A DNA stretch of 64,000 bases from Henriciella barbarensis (lineage in GTDB: Bacteria; Pseudomonadota; Alphaproteobacteria; Caulobacterales; Hyphomonadaceae). Of the stretch, positions 34,591-43,646 are shown in pieces (the first letter of the stretch is position 1; each line of letters opens with the position of its first letter). Under the pieces are notes generated by a model. That model was not told the origin of the DNA, made no database searches, and saw only the letters and a list, made by a program, of their open reading frames with translations. Where the stretch lies: assembly GCF_003576345.1 (NCBI RefSeq), contig NZ_QWGB01000008.1:62001-126000 (forward strand), read 5' to 3'. Made by a program: the position numbers and the translations under genes.

Positions 34591-35085
34591 ATGAGCGATC
34601 AAACAGGATCACGCAGATCCCGGCCAAAAATGGGGACTTTCAGACGGATCGAGACGATCACACCGCTGCTCGTTTTTCCACTGATTGCCTATGTCATCAT
34701 CGCCGTTATTGCTGGCGGTCAGCACATGGATGAGACACCAGCAATTGCTGGCAACCTCAATGCAACGCTGTTTTCTGTGCCAATGGTATCAGGAGTCAGC
34801 TGGAAGATGAGGTTGGGCGATGTGCTGCTACTGGTCTCGCTGGTACTGCTGTCGATTGAAATCATCAAGGCCACCAGTTCGCGCTCCAGCGCCATGGTCA
34901 ATCACATGGCGTCCATGGCCGTACTCCTGACCTGCATCGTGTGCTTCATCCTGTTCGCCAATTTCGCGACAGCAACCTTCTTCCTCTTTACCTGCATCGC
35001 GCTGATCGACGTGATGGTGGGCGTCATCGTGAGCATCGTCTCGGCGCGCCGCGACTTCGGCGTGGGCGACGGCTTCGGCAGCTAG
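34591..35085 (+). CDS. Four-helix integral membrane protein of unknown function
   Basis: A 164-residue protein I do not recognise. A basic N-terminus (SRRSRPKMGTFRR) precedes four hydrophobic helices: LLVFPLIAYVIIAVIAGG, LGDVLLLVSLVLLSIEII, MASMAVLLTCIVCFILFANF and FFLFTCIALIDVMVGVIVSI. The short loop between helices 2 and 3 is Ser-rich (ATSSRSS). GAAAGGA lies upstream of the ATG. The layout resembles conserved hypothetical membrane proteins of alphaproteobacteria with no named domain. It has its own leader with hairpins and its own terminator, and converges on the RND pump gene. Confidence 0.8.
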   Translation: MSDQTGSRRSRPKMGTFRRIETITPLLVFPLIAYVIIAVIAGGQHMDETPAIAGNLNATLFSVPMVSGVSWKMRLGDVLLLVSLVLLSIEIIKATSSRSSAMVNHMASMAVLLTCIVCFILFANFATATFFLFTCIALIDVMVGVIVSIVSARRDFGVGDGFGS

Positions 35086-35101
35086 GTTCTCAGACCTCAG
35101 A

Positions 35102-38100
35102 TCATGATGTGGGCGCAGCGTTTTCGCTGCGCCCCTTTTTGTTGTCAGTGCGCATGTCAGGCACACCAAATATCCGCAGGTGGACCATCAGAAGAGCCGG
35201 CAGCATGAAGACCAGAAGGAAGGTCCCGATCAGGATGCCGAAGCCAAGCGAAATTGCTGTCGGGATCAGGAACTGGGCCTGAATGCTCGTCTCAAGAATG
35301 ATTGGCGTCACACCCAGGAAGGTCGTGAGCGTCGTTAGCAGGATGGCCCTGAATCGATCCAGCATTGCCGACACGACAGCCTCTACGGGCGCTTCGCCAT
35401 TTTCGAGCCGCTCATTCAGGAAGTCTGTCACCATCAGGGACGCGTTGATGATGACGCCTGAGAGACCGATGATACCGAAGAAGGACAGGAGTGTCAGATC
35501 TGCGCCCAGCAGGCCATGGCCGATCAGGGCACCGACATAGCCAAACGGGATCGCGCCCATGATGACGAGTGGCTGGCTATATGACCGGAAATTGAGCGCC
35601 AGCAAGCTGTAGATCACGATGAGTGCCAGCATGAAGTTACGAGCCAGAACGGGCTGCGCTTCTGCCTGATCCTCCTGATCGCCAGAAACCTGCATGGTGA
35701 GGTTTTCGTACTCCTGCTGGAGCTCTGGCAAGGCCTGCTCGAACATGTAGGCGGAAACCGTGTCTGCCGTTGCGATATCCTCATCAACAAACGCATTCAG
35801 TGAGTAGATCCGACGTCCATTCACGCGGTTGATAGAAGCAGGCGCTGGCGCAATTGTCAGATCGGCGAGTGCATCCATGGGGATGTACCCGTCTCTGACT
35901 TTTACCCGCAGGCTCTTCAGTGTCTCGAGCGAGGCCCGTTCGTTCTCTGGAAGACGCACGCGAACTGGAATTTCCTCCCGGTCACGCTGAATACGGACAG
36001 CCTCAGCGCCAAAAAATGCCGCGCGGACCTCTCTGGCGAGGTCGTTCTGCGTCAGGCCGTAATTGCGTGCGAGCGGCTTTAGCTGGATGCGGACTTCCTC
36101 TGTCGTACGGAAGCGGTCGTCACGCACATCGTATACGCCGGGACGGCTCTCCAGCGCGCGCCGAAGCTCCAGTACTGCTTCGCGTGTTTTCTCATCCGTT
36201 CGCGCAGATATCTGAAGCTGTATAGGCGCGCCGGGGCTGACAAGGTCAGATGTGAAGGTCAGCTTTTCGGCACCTGGTATGCGACCAACCCGGTCACGCC
36301 AGGCACGCTCGAAATCGCGCGCAGCAAAATCGCGGCTGCTGGACTCCTTGAGTTGTGCGACGACAAAGGCACGGTTTCCAGAAGCAGCCCCTGCCCCCCC
36401 GCCGGTCGCGTTTGCTTCGTTCCCACCAAGCGGTTCTGCGATCTGCCAGAGAACGCCGAGCAAACCATCCTCCGCCCCGATAACATCCTTCATGGCGGCA
36501 GAAGCGGCCTCTTCGATCTGCATTGCAAATCGGCGCGTTTGCTCTTCCGAACTGCCCTCCGCAAGCTCAAGTTCTGCGGTGACGTAGTCACCCTCCACGG
36601 CCGGAAAGAAGATGAATTTGACATAGCCGCTGGCCGTCAGCGCCTGCGTGGCGAACAGGATGCCGAACCCCATCATCAGAACCATGGCCGGGCGCAGCAC
36701 CACGAACTGGATCGCTTTCTTGAGCGGACCGGCAGAAAACTTGCGCAGCGCTCCGGCAACGCGGTCACGAACCGGGTCAGCAAGGCGCCGGGGAGAGTAA
36801 CGGCCCGGCGGCTCATCACTGAGGTGAGAGAGGTGACGCGGCAGGACGAAGAGGCTTTCCACCAGCGAAATGAACAGCAGCACAATCACGACAGCCGATA
36901 CCTGGCCGAGAAACTGACCGAAAAGCCCCGGCACGAGCAGGATCGGGACAAAGGCCGTCATGGTCGTGGAAACCGAGAACAATACGGGCCGCGCGACACG
37001 CGTCACGCCGAGCCGCGCCGCCTCCATTTGCCCTGCCCCGGCGCGCCAGTTGGCATGGATGTTTTCACCCACCACGATTGCGTCATCGACAATTATACCG
37101 ATGGCCAGAATGAAGCCGAAAAGCGAGAGCTGGTTGATGGTGATGCCGAAGATGAGCATCGGGAAAAACGCCCCGACGAAACTGACGCCCACCCCAAGCG
37201 CCACCCAGAACGCGATCCGGATATCGAGAAACAGAAGCAGCAACAGCGTTACCAGGATTAGACCGAGCACCGCATTTCGCACCAGAAGGTCAATTCGCGA
37301 GCGAAGGTTTACCGCCTCATCTCGCCAGAGAACATACTGCACGTTCCCGGGCAGCGCGGCGTCAATTTCCGTTTCGATATAGTTGCGGACGATGCGCGCA
37401 TTATCGAGCGTCTTCTCGCGTCCAACACGGAAGACGGAGACAGTAACGGCAGGCTCTCCGGCATAATTCGCCTCGACCGGATCGTCTGACAGACCATCAT
37501 GGATGACTGCGATGTCTGAGAGATAGATGGGGCCGCCATTGACCCCTGCGCCCACCACAATGTTCTCAAACTCCGCGCCCGTGCGGCGTTCTCCAACTGC
37601 TCGCACCCTCAGAAGTTGACGATCGTTTTCGATCTCGCCCGCCGAAAGGTCGACGCTTTGCTGGGAGATGATCTGGGCAATCGACGTCAGGCTGAGATTT
37701 CGCGCGCGAAGCTCTTCCTCAGGTATGGCGATTTCGATCAGGTAATCTGCGACGCCGCCAATCTCGACGAGGGAGAGACCATCCTTCGCGGCGAGTTCGC
37801 GCCTGACCCGGTCGGCAGCCTGCTTAAGTGTCTGGCGATCAACTTCACCGTGCAGAATGATCTGAGAGACAAGCTCATCCGGCTCAACCTCGCTTATTTG
37901 CGGGGCTTCTGCAGCTTGCGGAAAAACAGTGATGCGCCCGATCTCGTTCTTCACCTCATCGAGCATTTCCGACAAGTCCTCGCTTTCGGGAATGTCGACG
38001 ACGACATTGCCAACGCCGGAAGCCGCAAGGCTTGTGATCTTGTCGATCCCCTCGAGACCTTCCAGTCTCTCTTCGATCGGTCTGACGATCGAGGTTTCGA

Positions 38101-38278
38101 CATCTTCGGGCGTCGCGCCCGGATACGGCACGGTGATCGAAATATTATAGGTCTCGATAGGGGGAAAGACGCGCACATTGAGCGCCGACAGCGATGCAAT
38201 GCCGGAGATGACAAGGAATACCATCAGGAGGTTTGCAGCCACCCGGTTGGCAAGAACGCCTTCAATCATCCGGATCAA
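35102..38278 (-). CDS. RND efflux pump (HAE/AcrB-like), second system
   Basis: A 1058-residue RND permease. N-terminal helix IEGVLANRVAANLLMVFLVISGIASL is followed by FPPIETYNISITVPYPGATPEDVE; helix 4 has AIGIIVDDAIVVGENIHANW with the proton-relay aspartates; the second half repeats the layout (LTLLSFFGIIGLSGVIINASLMVTDFLNERL). The sequence is of the less characterised HAE branch that pairs with HlyD adaptors rather than classic AcrB. It overlaps the adaptor gene by ATGA. Its last residues are encoded across the terminator of the convergent gene. With the adaptor and the NodT-type channel nearby it forms a full tripartite exporter; substrate unknown. Confidence 0.95.
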   Translation of the reverse strand: MIRMIEGVLANRVAANLLMVFLVISGIASLSALNVRVFPPIETYNISITVPYPGATPEDVETSIVRPIEERLEGLEGIDKITSLAASGVGNVVVDIPESEDLSEMLDEVKNEIGRITVFPQAAEAPQISEVEPDELVSQIILHGEVDRQTLKQAADRVRRELAAKDGLSLVEIGGVADYLIEIAIPEEELRARNLSLTSIAQIISQQSVDLSAGEIENDRQLLRVRAVGERRTGAEFENIVVGAGVNGGPIYLSDIAVIHDGLSDDPVEANYAGEPAVTVSVFRVGREKTLDNARIVRNYIETEIDAALPGNVQYVLWRDEAVNLRSRIDLLVRNAVLGLILVTLLLLLFLDIRIAFWVALGVGVSFVGAFFPMLIFGITINQLSLFGFILAIGIIVDDAIVVGENIHANWRAGAGQMEAARLGVTRVARPVLFSVSTTMTAFVPILLVPGLFGQFLGQVSAVVIVLLFISLVESLFVLPRHLSHLSDEPPGRYSPRRLADPVRDRVAGALRKFSAGPLKKAIQFVVLRPAMVLMMGFGILFATQALTASGYVKFIFFPAVEGDYVTAELELAEGSSEEQTRRFAMQIEEAASAAMKDVIGAEDGLLGVLWQIAEPLGGNEANATGGGAGAASGNRAFVVAQLKESSSRDFAARDFERAWRDRVGRIPGAEKLTFTSDLVSPGAPIQLQISARTDEKTREAVLELRRALESRPGVYDVRDDRFRTTEEVRIQLKPLARNYGLTQNDLAREVRAAFFGAEAVRIQRDREEIPVRVRLPENERASLETLKSLRVKVRDGYIPMDALADLTIAPAPASINRVNGRRIYSLNAFVDEDIATADTVSAYMFEQALPELQQEYENLTMQVSGDQEDQAEAQPVLARNFMLALIVIYSLLALNFRSYSQPLVIMGAIPFGYVGALIGHGLLGADLTLLSFFGIIGLSGVIINASLMVTDFLNERLENGEAPVEAVVSAMLDRFRAILLTTLTTFLGVTPIILETSIQAQFLIPTAISLGFGILIGTFLLVFMLPALLMVHLRIFGVPDMRTDNKKGRSENAAPTS
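35111..35140 (+). terminator. Rho-independent terminator after the small membrane protein gene
   Basis: GGGCGCAGCG (35111-35120) and CGCTGCGCCC (35125-35134) form a 10-bp stem with a TTTT loop, followed by CTTTTT. It lies inside the last codons of the convergent RND pump gene, which therefore encodes its hydrophilic C-terminal tail from the terminator sequence. Confidence 0.88.
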
Positions 38279-39465
38279 GGCTGGGACTCCGCAAGATGCA
38301 CCCGCATCCCTTCGATTTCTTCAGCGAGGACTGTCAGCATTAACCTGTCGCCGGATGACAATTGCGGTGCGCGTAGAAGAACACCGCCTTCGACGCGATC
38401 GACAGTCTCGACATCAATACGGCGCAGTTGTTCATTGCCGGTAACGACCCACACGAAGGCGTCCTGTCGGACGGCGCCGTCCGGTACGCGCCACATCGGT
38501 GTATCTGAACGGCCCTCGATCAGCAGGTCCATATAATCACCTGCGAAGATGTCTCCCTGGTTCTCTGGTGCAAAGGCATCGGGGAACACGGCAATCACCG
38601 TCGCGGTGCGCGACTGCTGGTCTATTTCTGGTGAGAATTCAGCGAGGTAGCCCTCTATATCTGTGGCACCAAGTGAACTTGAGTTTGTCACTGCCCTAAC
38701 CGGCAGACGCCCGTCTTCCCGCGCTGCCAATGCACCGCGCACAGCCCTGACATCCTTGGCAGGCAAGCCAGCCTGTATCTCGCCCTCGCCGGCGCTAATC
38801 AGTCTGGCGAGGGGCTGGCCCGGCGAGACAAAAGTGCCTGGCGCGACCGTTTCAGATACAACAATGGCATCAAATGGGGATTCAATCGCGGATTTCTGTA
38901 GGTTCCGGCGCGCGATTGCGAGCTGTGACCGAGCCTGCCTGACACCTGCTTCGGCGTCTTCGTAGGCAGCGATAGCCTGCTCAGCGGCCTTTTCAGGCGA
39001 TGCACCGATATCTGCCAAATTGATCTGTCGATCACGCTCTGCTTCGGCCTGGCTTCGGCGCGCTTCCGCCGTGGCGAGCTGCGCCTGTGCTCGCTCCAGA
39101 TTGGCGCGAAGATCGCCATCATCAATCTGCAGGATCGTTTCACCCTTACCGATCCGCCCTCCGGCCTGAAGATCCGGATTGATGTTTGTTACTTTGCCCG
39201 ACACTTCACCGACGAGGTCAAGTCGCTCCCGTGGCTGGATGCGACCCGGAGCCCTCACGACGAACGTTGAGCCAGCCTGCTCAGCCTGAACTGTCTCCAC
39301 GTAGGGAATGCTGTCTTCCCGCGCGACCGCGCCTTCTTGAGGAGCGTTCGCGGCGCCTGCCAATGTCATGATTACAAAGCCAAGAACGAGTACTCCAAGG
39401 CCAGCGATAATCCATATCCAGCTCGGGCGTTTGCTGGATTCCTGTGATCGATATTCATCAGACAT
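38275..39465 (-). CDS. RND efflux periplasmic adaptor (HlyD family), second system
   Basis: A 396-residue membrane fusion protein anchored by one N-terminal helix (WIWIIAGLGVLVLGFVIMTLAG) rather than a lipobox. LDLVGEVSGKVTNINPDLQAGGRIGKGETILQID and KSAIESPFDAIVVSETVAPGTFVSPGQPL are the two lipoyl halves around a coiled coil rich in Glu, Ala and Arg (RAQAQLATAEARRSQAEAERD). It bridges the RND pump to the outer-membrane factor. The gene overlaps the pump gene by ATGA and diverges from the outer-membrane factor gene with 71 bases between start codons, so one control region probably serves the whole exporter. Confidence 0.92.
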   Translation of the reverse strand: MSDEYRSQESSKRPSWIWIIAGLGVLVLGFVIMTLAGAANAPQEGAVAREDSIPYVETVQAEQAGSTFVVRAPGRIQPRERLDLVGEVSGKVTNINPDLQAGGRIGKGETILQIDDGDLRANLERAQAQLATAEARRSQAEAERDRQINLADIGASPEKAAEQAIAAYEDAEAGVRQARSQLAIARRNLQKSAIESPFDAIVVSETVAPGTFVSPGQPLARLISAGEGEIQAGLPAKDVRAVRGALAAREDGRLPVRAVTNSSSLGATDIEGYLAEFSPEIDQQSRTATVIAVFPDAFAPENQGDIFAGDYMDLLIEGRSDTPMWRVPDGAVRQDAFVWVVTGNEQLRRIDVETVDRVEGGVLLRAPQLSSGDRLMLTVLAEEIEGMRVHLAESQP

Positions 39466-39536
39466 GGAGGTTTTGATCTCGCTGGGGCATTAGGTGTCTT
39501 GTTCGATTGGATATAGATCGACAGGGTAAGGGCAAG

Positions 39537-40994
39537 ATGTCAGCCAACCGCAGAACAGTGATCATGAAAAACCTGCTTCAGATGTCGGCGGTTGCCGCTT
39601 GCGTACTCTCCCTCTCCGCATGCCTGACCGTTGGATCCGAATATGAACCACCAGAGACAGAAGTCTATCAGGATAGTTGGATCGCCGGAGAATTGGCCGT
39701 TCTTGCGCCCGGCGAGGTCCCACGTTCAGACTGGTGGACCTCATTCGACGATGCTCTGCTGACCGCGCTGATCGAGGATGCAAGAGCGCGCAATCCCAGC
39801 ATCGATGAGGCGGCGGCGAACGTTGCAAATGCTCAGGCAGCTCTCGGTGCGGCGAGAGCTGCCAGGCTGCCAATGGGCGCGCTTAATGCATCTGTGGTGC
39901 GCCAGAAACAGTCCGCGGCGAGCCTGGGCGCCAATGTACCGTTCGAGTTTGAAGCGCAGACGCTGTATTCGGCGGGCAGCGAACTAAGCTGGCAGGCTGA
40001 CCTGTTTGGTCGCACTGCGAATAGTATCGCACAGGCCGATGCCGCGCTCGGTGGCCGAGAGGCGATTGCAGCCGACGCGGCACGCGCCATTCTCGCGGAA
40101 ACGGCTCGGGCCTACCTCACCCTTCGAGAGCTCGACGCCCGCATTCTGGTGAATGACAGCAATGTTGAGCGTCAGGAAGATGTTCTTGCCCTGACGGTGC
40201 GCCTCCGCGAAGCAGGCGAGGTGGCGGACATCGATGTAGAACGCCAGACCAATCTCGTTCAGACAACGAAAGCAGCGATCAGCGCGCTGAAAGCTGCCCG
40301 CGCGCAAACCGTCACGGGACTCGCCCGTCTGACAGGCCGCACGCTGCCTGACTTCTACGAAGCATACCCAGCACTTCAGCCAGGTGGCACCGAAACACTC
40401 GACGCGGTTCAGGCTTTTGGGCCTATAGAAATCGGAGAACCAAAAGACCTGCTTCGTCGACGGCCAGACATTCGCGCCGCTGAACGCCAGCTGGCGGCTG
40501 CCACCTACAGGGTCGGCATCGAAACAGCTGATCTCTATCCCAGCCTGAAGGTTTCGGGGCAAGCGAACTATCAGGCCGGAGAAGTCGGAGAGCTCTTCAG
40601 CGCTGACGCCCTCGGCTATAACTTCGGTCCGCGGCTGAGCTGGGGCATTTTCAATCTGCCGCTTACCCGCGCGCAGATTGAACAGGCCGAGGCGGATGTG
40701 GAAGCTGCGCGCGCAAACTTCGAAGGTACTGTCCTCGATGCACTTACCGAAGCAGATGCTGCGCTGCTTGCCTACAACTATGCGGTTGAGGAAACCGCCT
40801 TCCGCACAGGCGCCTTCAACGCAGCAAAGCGGGCCCGCGACCTCACCGAGATCCGTTATCGCGAAGGCGCTGAAAGCCTGCTCAGTCTCATAGACGCTCA
40901 ACGCCAGACGCTATCGGCCGAGGATGCGGAAATCCAGGCACGCTATGAGGCGCTTCGCCGCCGGGTCGGTATCTACGCTGCCTTCGGAGGCTGA
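39537..40994 (+). CDS. NodT/OprM-type outer-membrane efflux lipoprotein
   Basis: A 485-residue outer-membrane factor. The lipoprotein signal ends with lipobox LSAC, followed by LTVGSEYEPPE and SDWWTSFDDALLTALIEDA, characteristic of the NodT family, and two OEP repeats of long helices (ARNPSIDEAAANVANAQAALGAARA; TRAQIEQAEADVEAARANFEG). It forms the trimeric exit duct of a tripartite pump. ATG 39537 is preferred: AAGGG lies just upstream and the signal peptide follows; a TTG at 39507 would add ten residues. It diverges from the adaptor/pump pair. The RND pair at 8-12 kb lacks its own channel and could share this one. Confidence 0.92.
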   Translation: MSANRRTVIMKNLLQMSAVAACVLSLSACLTVGSEYEPPETEVYQDSWIAGELAVLAPGEVPRSDWWTSFDDALLTALIEDARARNPSIDEAAANVANAQAALGAARAARLPMGALNASVVRQKQSAASLGANVPFEFEAQTLYSAGSELSWQADLFGRTANSIAQADAALGGREAIAADAARAILAETARAYLTLRELDARILVNDSNVERQEDVLALTVRLREAGEVADIDVERQTNLVQTTKAAISALKAARAQTVTGLARLTGRTLPDFYEAYPALQPGGTETLDAVQAFGPIEIGEPKDLLRRRPDIRAAERQLAAATYRVGIETADLYPSLKVSGQANYQAGEVGELFSADALGYNFGPRLSWGIFNLPLTRAQIEQAEADVEAARANFEGTVLDALTEADAALLAYNYAVEETAFRTGAFNAAKRARDLTEIRYREGAESLLSLIDAQRQTLSAEDAEIQARYEALRRRVGIYAAFGG

Positions 40995-41065
40995 CGCCGC
41001 GTCCGGTGTTTTCGAGTCTGCAACTCAGTGTAAGAGTGGCGAAAACAGCGAACACAGGGCGGAAA

Positions 41066-42757
41066 ATGTATTACGCGGAACTGAAGCGGGCCAATAATGA
41101 GCTCACCGGCCCCGGCGGCGACTTCGAGATTGTCGAGCAGGAAATCCTTGGCAACAGGATCCGGGCCTGGAAAAACGCACCGCCCAGCGTGCGCGAAGTC
41201 TGGCTTGCGACGCTTGAATTCGCTGACCGCGATTATCTTGTCTACCATGATGAGAAGCTCACCTACGGCGAGACACACGCACTCACCAACTCAGTTGCGA
41301 ACTGGCTATTTCAGCAGGGCGTCAAACCCGGAGACCGCGTCGCGATCTCTATGCGCAATTACCCCGAGTGGATGATCATCTACTGGGCTTGTTGCGCCGT
41401 CGGCATCACTGTCGTTGGGATGAACGCCTGGTGGACAGCCGAAGAAATGGCCTACGCGCTGGAAGATTCCGATCCGGCTATCCTGTTTCTCGATGCTGAG
41501 CGCCTCGCCCGCGTCCGTCAGAAGCCAGACATGGTGAAAGGCACAAAACTCGTCGGTGTACGCCTTGATGACGTGCCTGAAGATGTCATCGACTGGAAAG
41601 ATGTAATTGCAACAGGCGGCGACCTGCCAGATATCGCCGTCGATCCTGATAGCGATGCCTGCATTTTCTACACGTCCGGCACGACCGGCTTTCCGAAAGG
41701 CGCCCAGCTTACCCATCGCGGCTGTGTGTCGAACCTTTTCAACATGCTCTATGCACGCGCATCATCAGCGCTTGCGGTCATGTATGCGACGGGTGAAGTG
41801 CCGCCCGATCCGGCACCTGTCCCCGTCACGCTGATCAATACGCCGCTCTTCCACGTGACGGCGAACAATTGCGCGGCCTATGCCGTGACCGCCGCTGGCG
41901 GGACTATGGTGCTGATGTACAAATGGGAGGCGGGCGAAGCGCTGCGCCTTATCGAAAAGCATCGCGTAATGACAGTGAGCGGCGTGCCCGTCATGGCGCG
42001 CGAGCTGATCAACCATCCTGACTTCGAGAAGACAGACACGTCGAGCCTCCTGGCGCTTGGCGGGGGCGGTGCGCAGGTGCCCCCGGACCTTGTTCTGGCC
42101 ATCGAGGAGAAAGTGTCCACTGCGCGGCCGAACACCGGATATGGCATGACGGAAACCTGCGGGATCATCACCTCCGTCGCTGCCGATTTCTATGTCGACA
42201 GGCCAGATAGCGTTGGCCCGGCCATGCCGAGCTATGAGGCCAAATGCGTCGATCCCGACGGCAATGATGTGCCATTGGGCGAGCGCGGTGAGCTTTGGGT
42301 GCGTGGCTCATCGGTCATCAAAGGATATATCAACCGCCCTGACGCGACTGCTGAATCCATTACAGATGGCGGTTGGCTGCACACCGGCGACATCGCCAAG
42401 ATCGATGAGGATGGCTTCATCTATATCGTCGACCGCAAGAAGGACATGGTTCTGCGAGGCGGCGAGAACATCTACTGCGCCGAAGTTGAGGCCGCGCTCT
42501 ATCGTCACAATGACGTTGCAGAATGCTCGGTATTCGGCATTCCCGATGAGCGGCTGGGCGAGGAAGTCGGCGCAGCGATTGTCGCAAAACCAGGCAAGCA
42601 GGTCAGCGAAGACACGATCCGCGAACATTGCGGAGCTATCATGGCGAAGCATAAAGTGCCCCGCTACATCTGGATCCTGGATGAGCCCCTGCCCCGTAAT
42701 GCGAGCGGCAAATTCCTCAAACGCGAGCTTCGCGACCGGCTTAGCGCCAAGGTCTGA
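41066..42757 (+). CDS. Acyl-CoA synthetase (AMP-forming, class I adenylate-forming)
   Basis: A 563-residue ANL-superfamily ligase. Motifs in order: IFYTSGTTGFPKGAQLTH (P-loop), NTGYGMTETCG (A5), GGWLHTGDIAKIDEDGF (A7), VDRKKDMVLRGGENIYCAEVE (hinge, A8) and LPRNASGKFLKREL with the A10 lysine. It activates a carboxylic acid, probably a medium or long fatty acid or a cyclic/aromatic acid, to its CoA thioester. ATG 41066 is preferred over an in-frame start 20 codons earlier because AGGGCGG lies just upstream. It is followed by a shared terminator and a convergent LuxR gene, in a region with acyl-CoA dehydrogenase and enoyl-CoA hydratase genes. Confidence 0.93.
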   Translation: MYYAELKRANNELTGPGGDFEIVEQEILGNRIRAWKNAPPSVREVWLATLEFADRDYLVYHDEKLTYGETHALTNSVANWLFQQGVKPGDRVAISMRNYPEWMIIYWACCAVGITVVGMNAWWTAEEMAYALEDSDPAILFLDAERLARVRQKPDMVKGTKLVGVRLDDVPEDVIDWKDVIATGGDLPDIAVDPDSDACIFYTSGTTGFPKGAQLTHRGCVSNLFNMLYARASSALAVMYATGEVPPDPAPVPVTLINTPLFHVTANNCAAYAVTAAGGTMVLMYKWEAGEALRLIEKHRVMTVSGVPVMARELINHPDFEKTDTSSLLALGGGGAQVPPDLVLAIEEKVSTARPNTGYGMTETCGIITSVAADFYVDRPDSVGPAMPSYEAKCVDPDGNDVPLGERGELWVRGSSVIKGYINRPDATAESITDGGWLHTGDIAKIDEDGFIYIVDRKKDMVLRGGENIYCAEVEAALYRHNDVAECSVFGIPDERLGEEVGAAIVAKPGKQVSEDTIREHCGAIMAKHKVPRYIWILDEPLPRNASGKFLKRELRDRLSAKV

Positions 42758-42769
42758 GTTATTTGACCA

Positions 42770-42792
42770 GGCCGGACCTTCCAGGTCCGGCC
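42770..42792. terminator. Bidirectional hairpin terminator
   Basis: GGCCGGACCT (42770-42779) and AGGTCCGGCC (42783-42792) form a perfect 10-bp stem with a 3-base loop between two convergent genes. Flanks are AGTCTATT on the plus side and TGGTCAAAT on the minus side, so the T runs are poor. Confidence 0.65.
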
Positions 42793-42795
42793 AGT

Positions 42796-43542
42796 CTATT
42801 CGTGCCCGATATATCCCAGCGTGGAGGCGCGCTGGATTGCTCTCGCCTTGCCGGCCACACCGAGCTTCGTCGCACTATTGGTGATGTGAAACCGAACGGT
42901 TGGCACTGAAATATGCATAATGGTGGCGATCTCTGCATCCGTCTTGCCGGCAGCAGCCCATTTCAGGCACTGAATTTCGCGCCGCGTCAGATAGACGGCA
43001 GGCCCCTGCGGGCCGAGGTCCCGGGCATCATGATAGGTTGCCACGAACCGGAGTGCGAGCGCGTGAAGATTTGCTGCGTTGGCAGCGAAGGTGTCGGAGA
43101 GGTCGATTTTCTCGTCTGATGCCCAAACAACCGCACCGATTGATCCGCCGGGCAGGTGCACCGGAGAAATGATGGCCGCACCGATGTTCGCCGCAGCATA
43201 CTGTTCAGGCTTGGTTGCAGCGATCAGCGCCTCATTTCGGCGCCAGCTCATCACCTTGCCCCTGGAATAATAGAATGGTTCCGCACACGTCCGAGTCGCG
43301 TGGACCAAGGTGGAGCGGAGCGCGAACATCCGATCTTTCCAGTATTCGAAACTCGGATCAATCCAGCGAAAGATTGTTTCAGCGAACGGCCTGCCCGCTG
43401 TGTCGCACATGGGCAGAGGGCTGGAGATGTCCGCGCTTACGGCGTTGAATGGCAGCCCTATCTGCTTGCCGGCTTCGGCAACGGATCTGGCAAGCTTGAG
43501 CACATCGTCTTCAAGCGACTGGGAGGAGCAATTTTTGGGCAT
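42796..43542 (-). CDS. LuxR family transcriptional regulator
   Basis: A 248-residue regulator. The C-terminal helix-turn-helix is clear: LTRREIQCLKWAAAGKTDAEIATIMHISVPTVRFHITNSATKLGV. The N-terminal 170 residues resemble the autoinducer-binding/GAF-like domain of LuxR-type proteins (RGKVMSWRRNEAL, GGSIGAVVWASDE), but the ligand is unknown and no luxI is visible, so it would be a LuxR solo. ATG 43542 is chosen for AGGTCAG upstream; the longer open frame runs into the divergent acyl-CoA dehydrogenase gene. It diverges from that gene with 104 bases between, suggesting it controls acyl-CoA metabolism here. Confidence 0.88.
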   Translation of the reverse strand: MPKNCSSQSLEDDVLKLARSVAEAGKQIGLPFNAVSADISSPLPMCDTAGRPFAETIFRWIDPSFEYWKDRMFALRSTLVHATRTCAEPFYYSRGKVMSWRRNEALIAATKPEQYAAANIGAAIISPVHLPGGSIGAVVWASDEKIDLSDTFAANAANLHALALRFVATYHDARDLGPQGPAVYLTRREIQCLKWAAAGKTDAEIATIMHISVPTVRFHITNSATKLGVAGKARAIQRASTLGYIGHE

Positions 43543-43646
43543 GATCTGACCTATTATTAGTATTAGCTTGTCGCTCACCGAATGAGTCTGCAAGCTTGCC
43601 GCAGAGACAGGTCGACACCTGCAAACAGAAGAGAAGGGTACGAGGG
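43543..43646. promoter_or_regulatory. Divergent control region of luxR-type gene and acyl-CoA dehydrogenase
   Basis: Two palindromes stand out: GCAAGCTTGC (43590-43599) and CAGGT-CGAC-ACCTG (43608-43621). The second has ACCTG/CAGGT half-sites reminiscent of lux-type boxes but in the opposite order and spacing. TATTATTAGTATTAG near 43552-43566 is an AT-rich segment likely to hold a -10 element of the regulator gene. Confidence 0.45.

Noticed and set aside
36353-38536. Plus-strand open frames of about 300 codons
   Set aside because: Antisense to the second RND pump, which has full-length family similarity; no ribosome sites or domains.
39984-40901. Minus-strand 305-codon open frame
   Set aside because: Antisense to the NodT-type outer-membrane factor gene.
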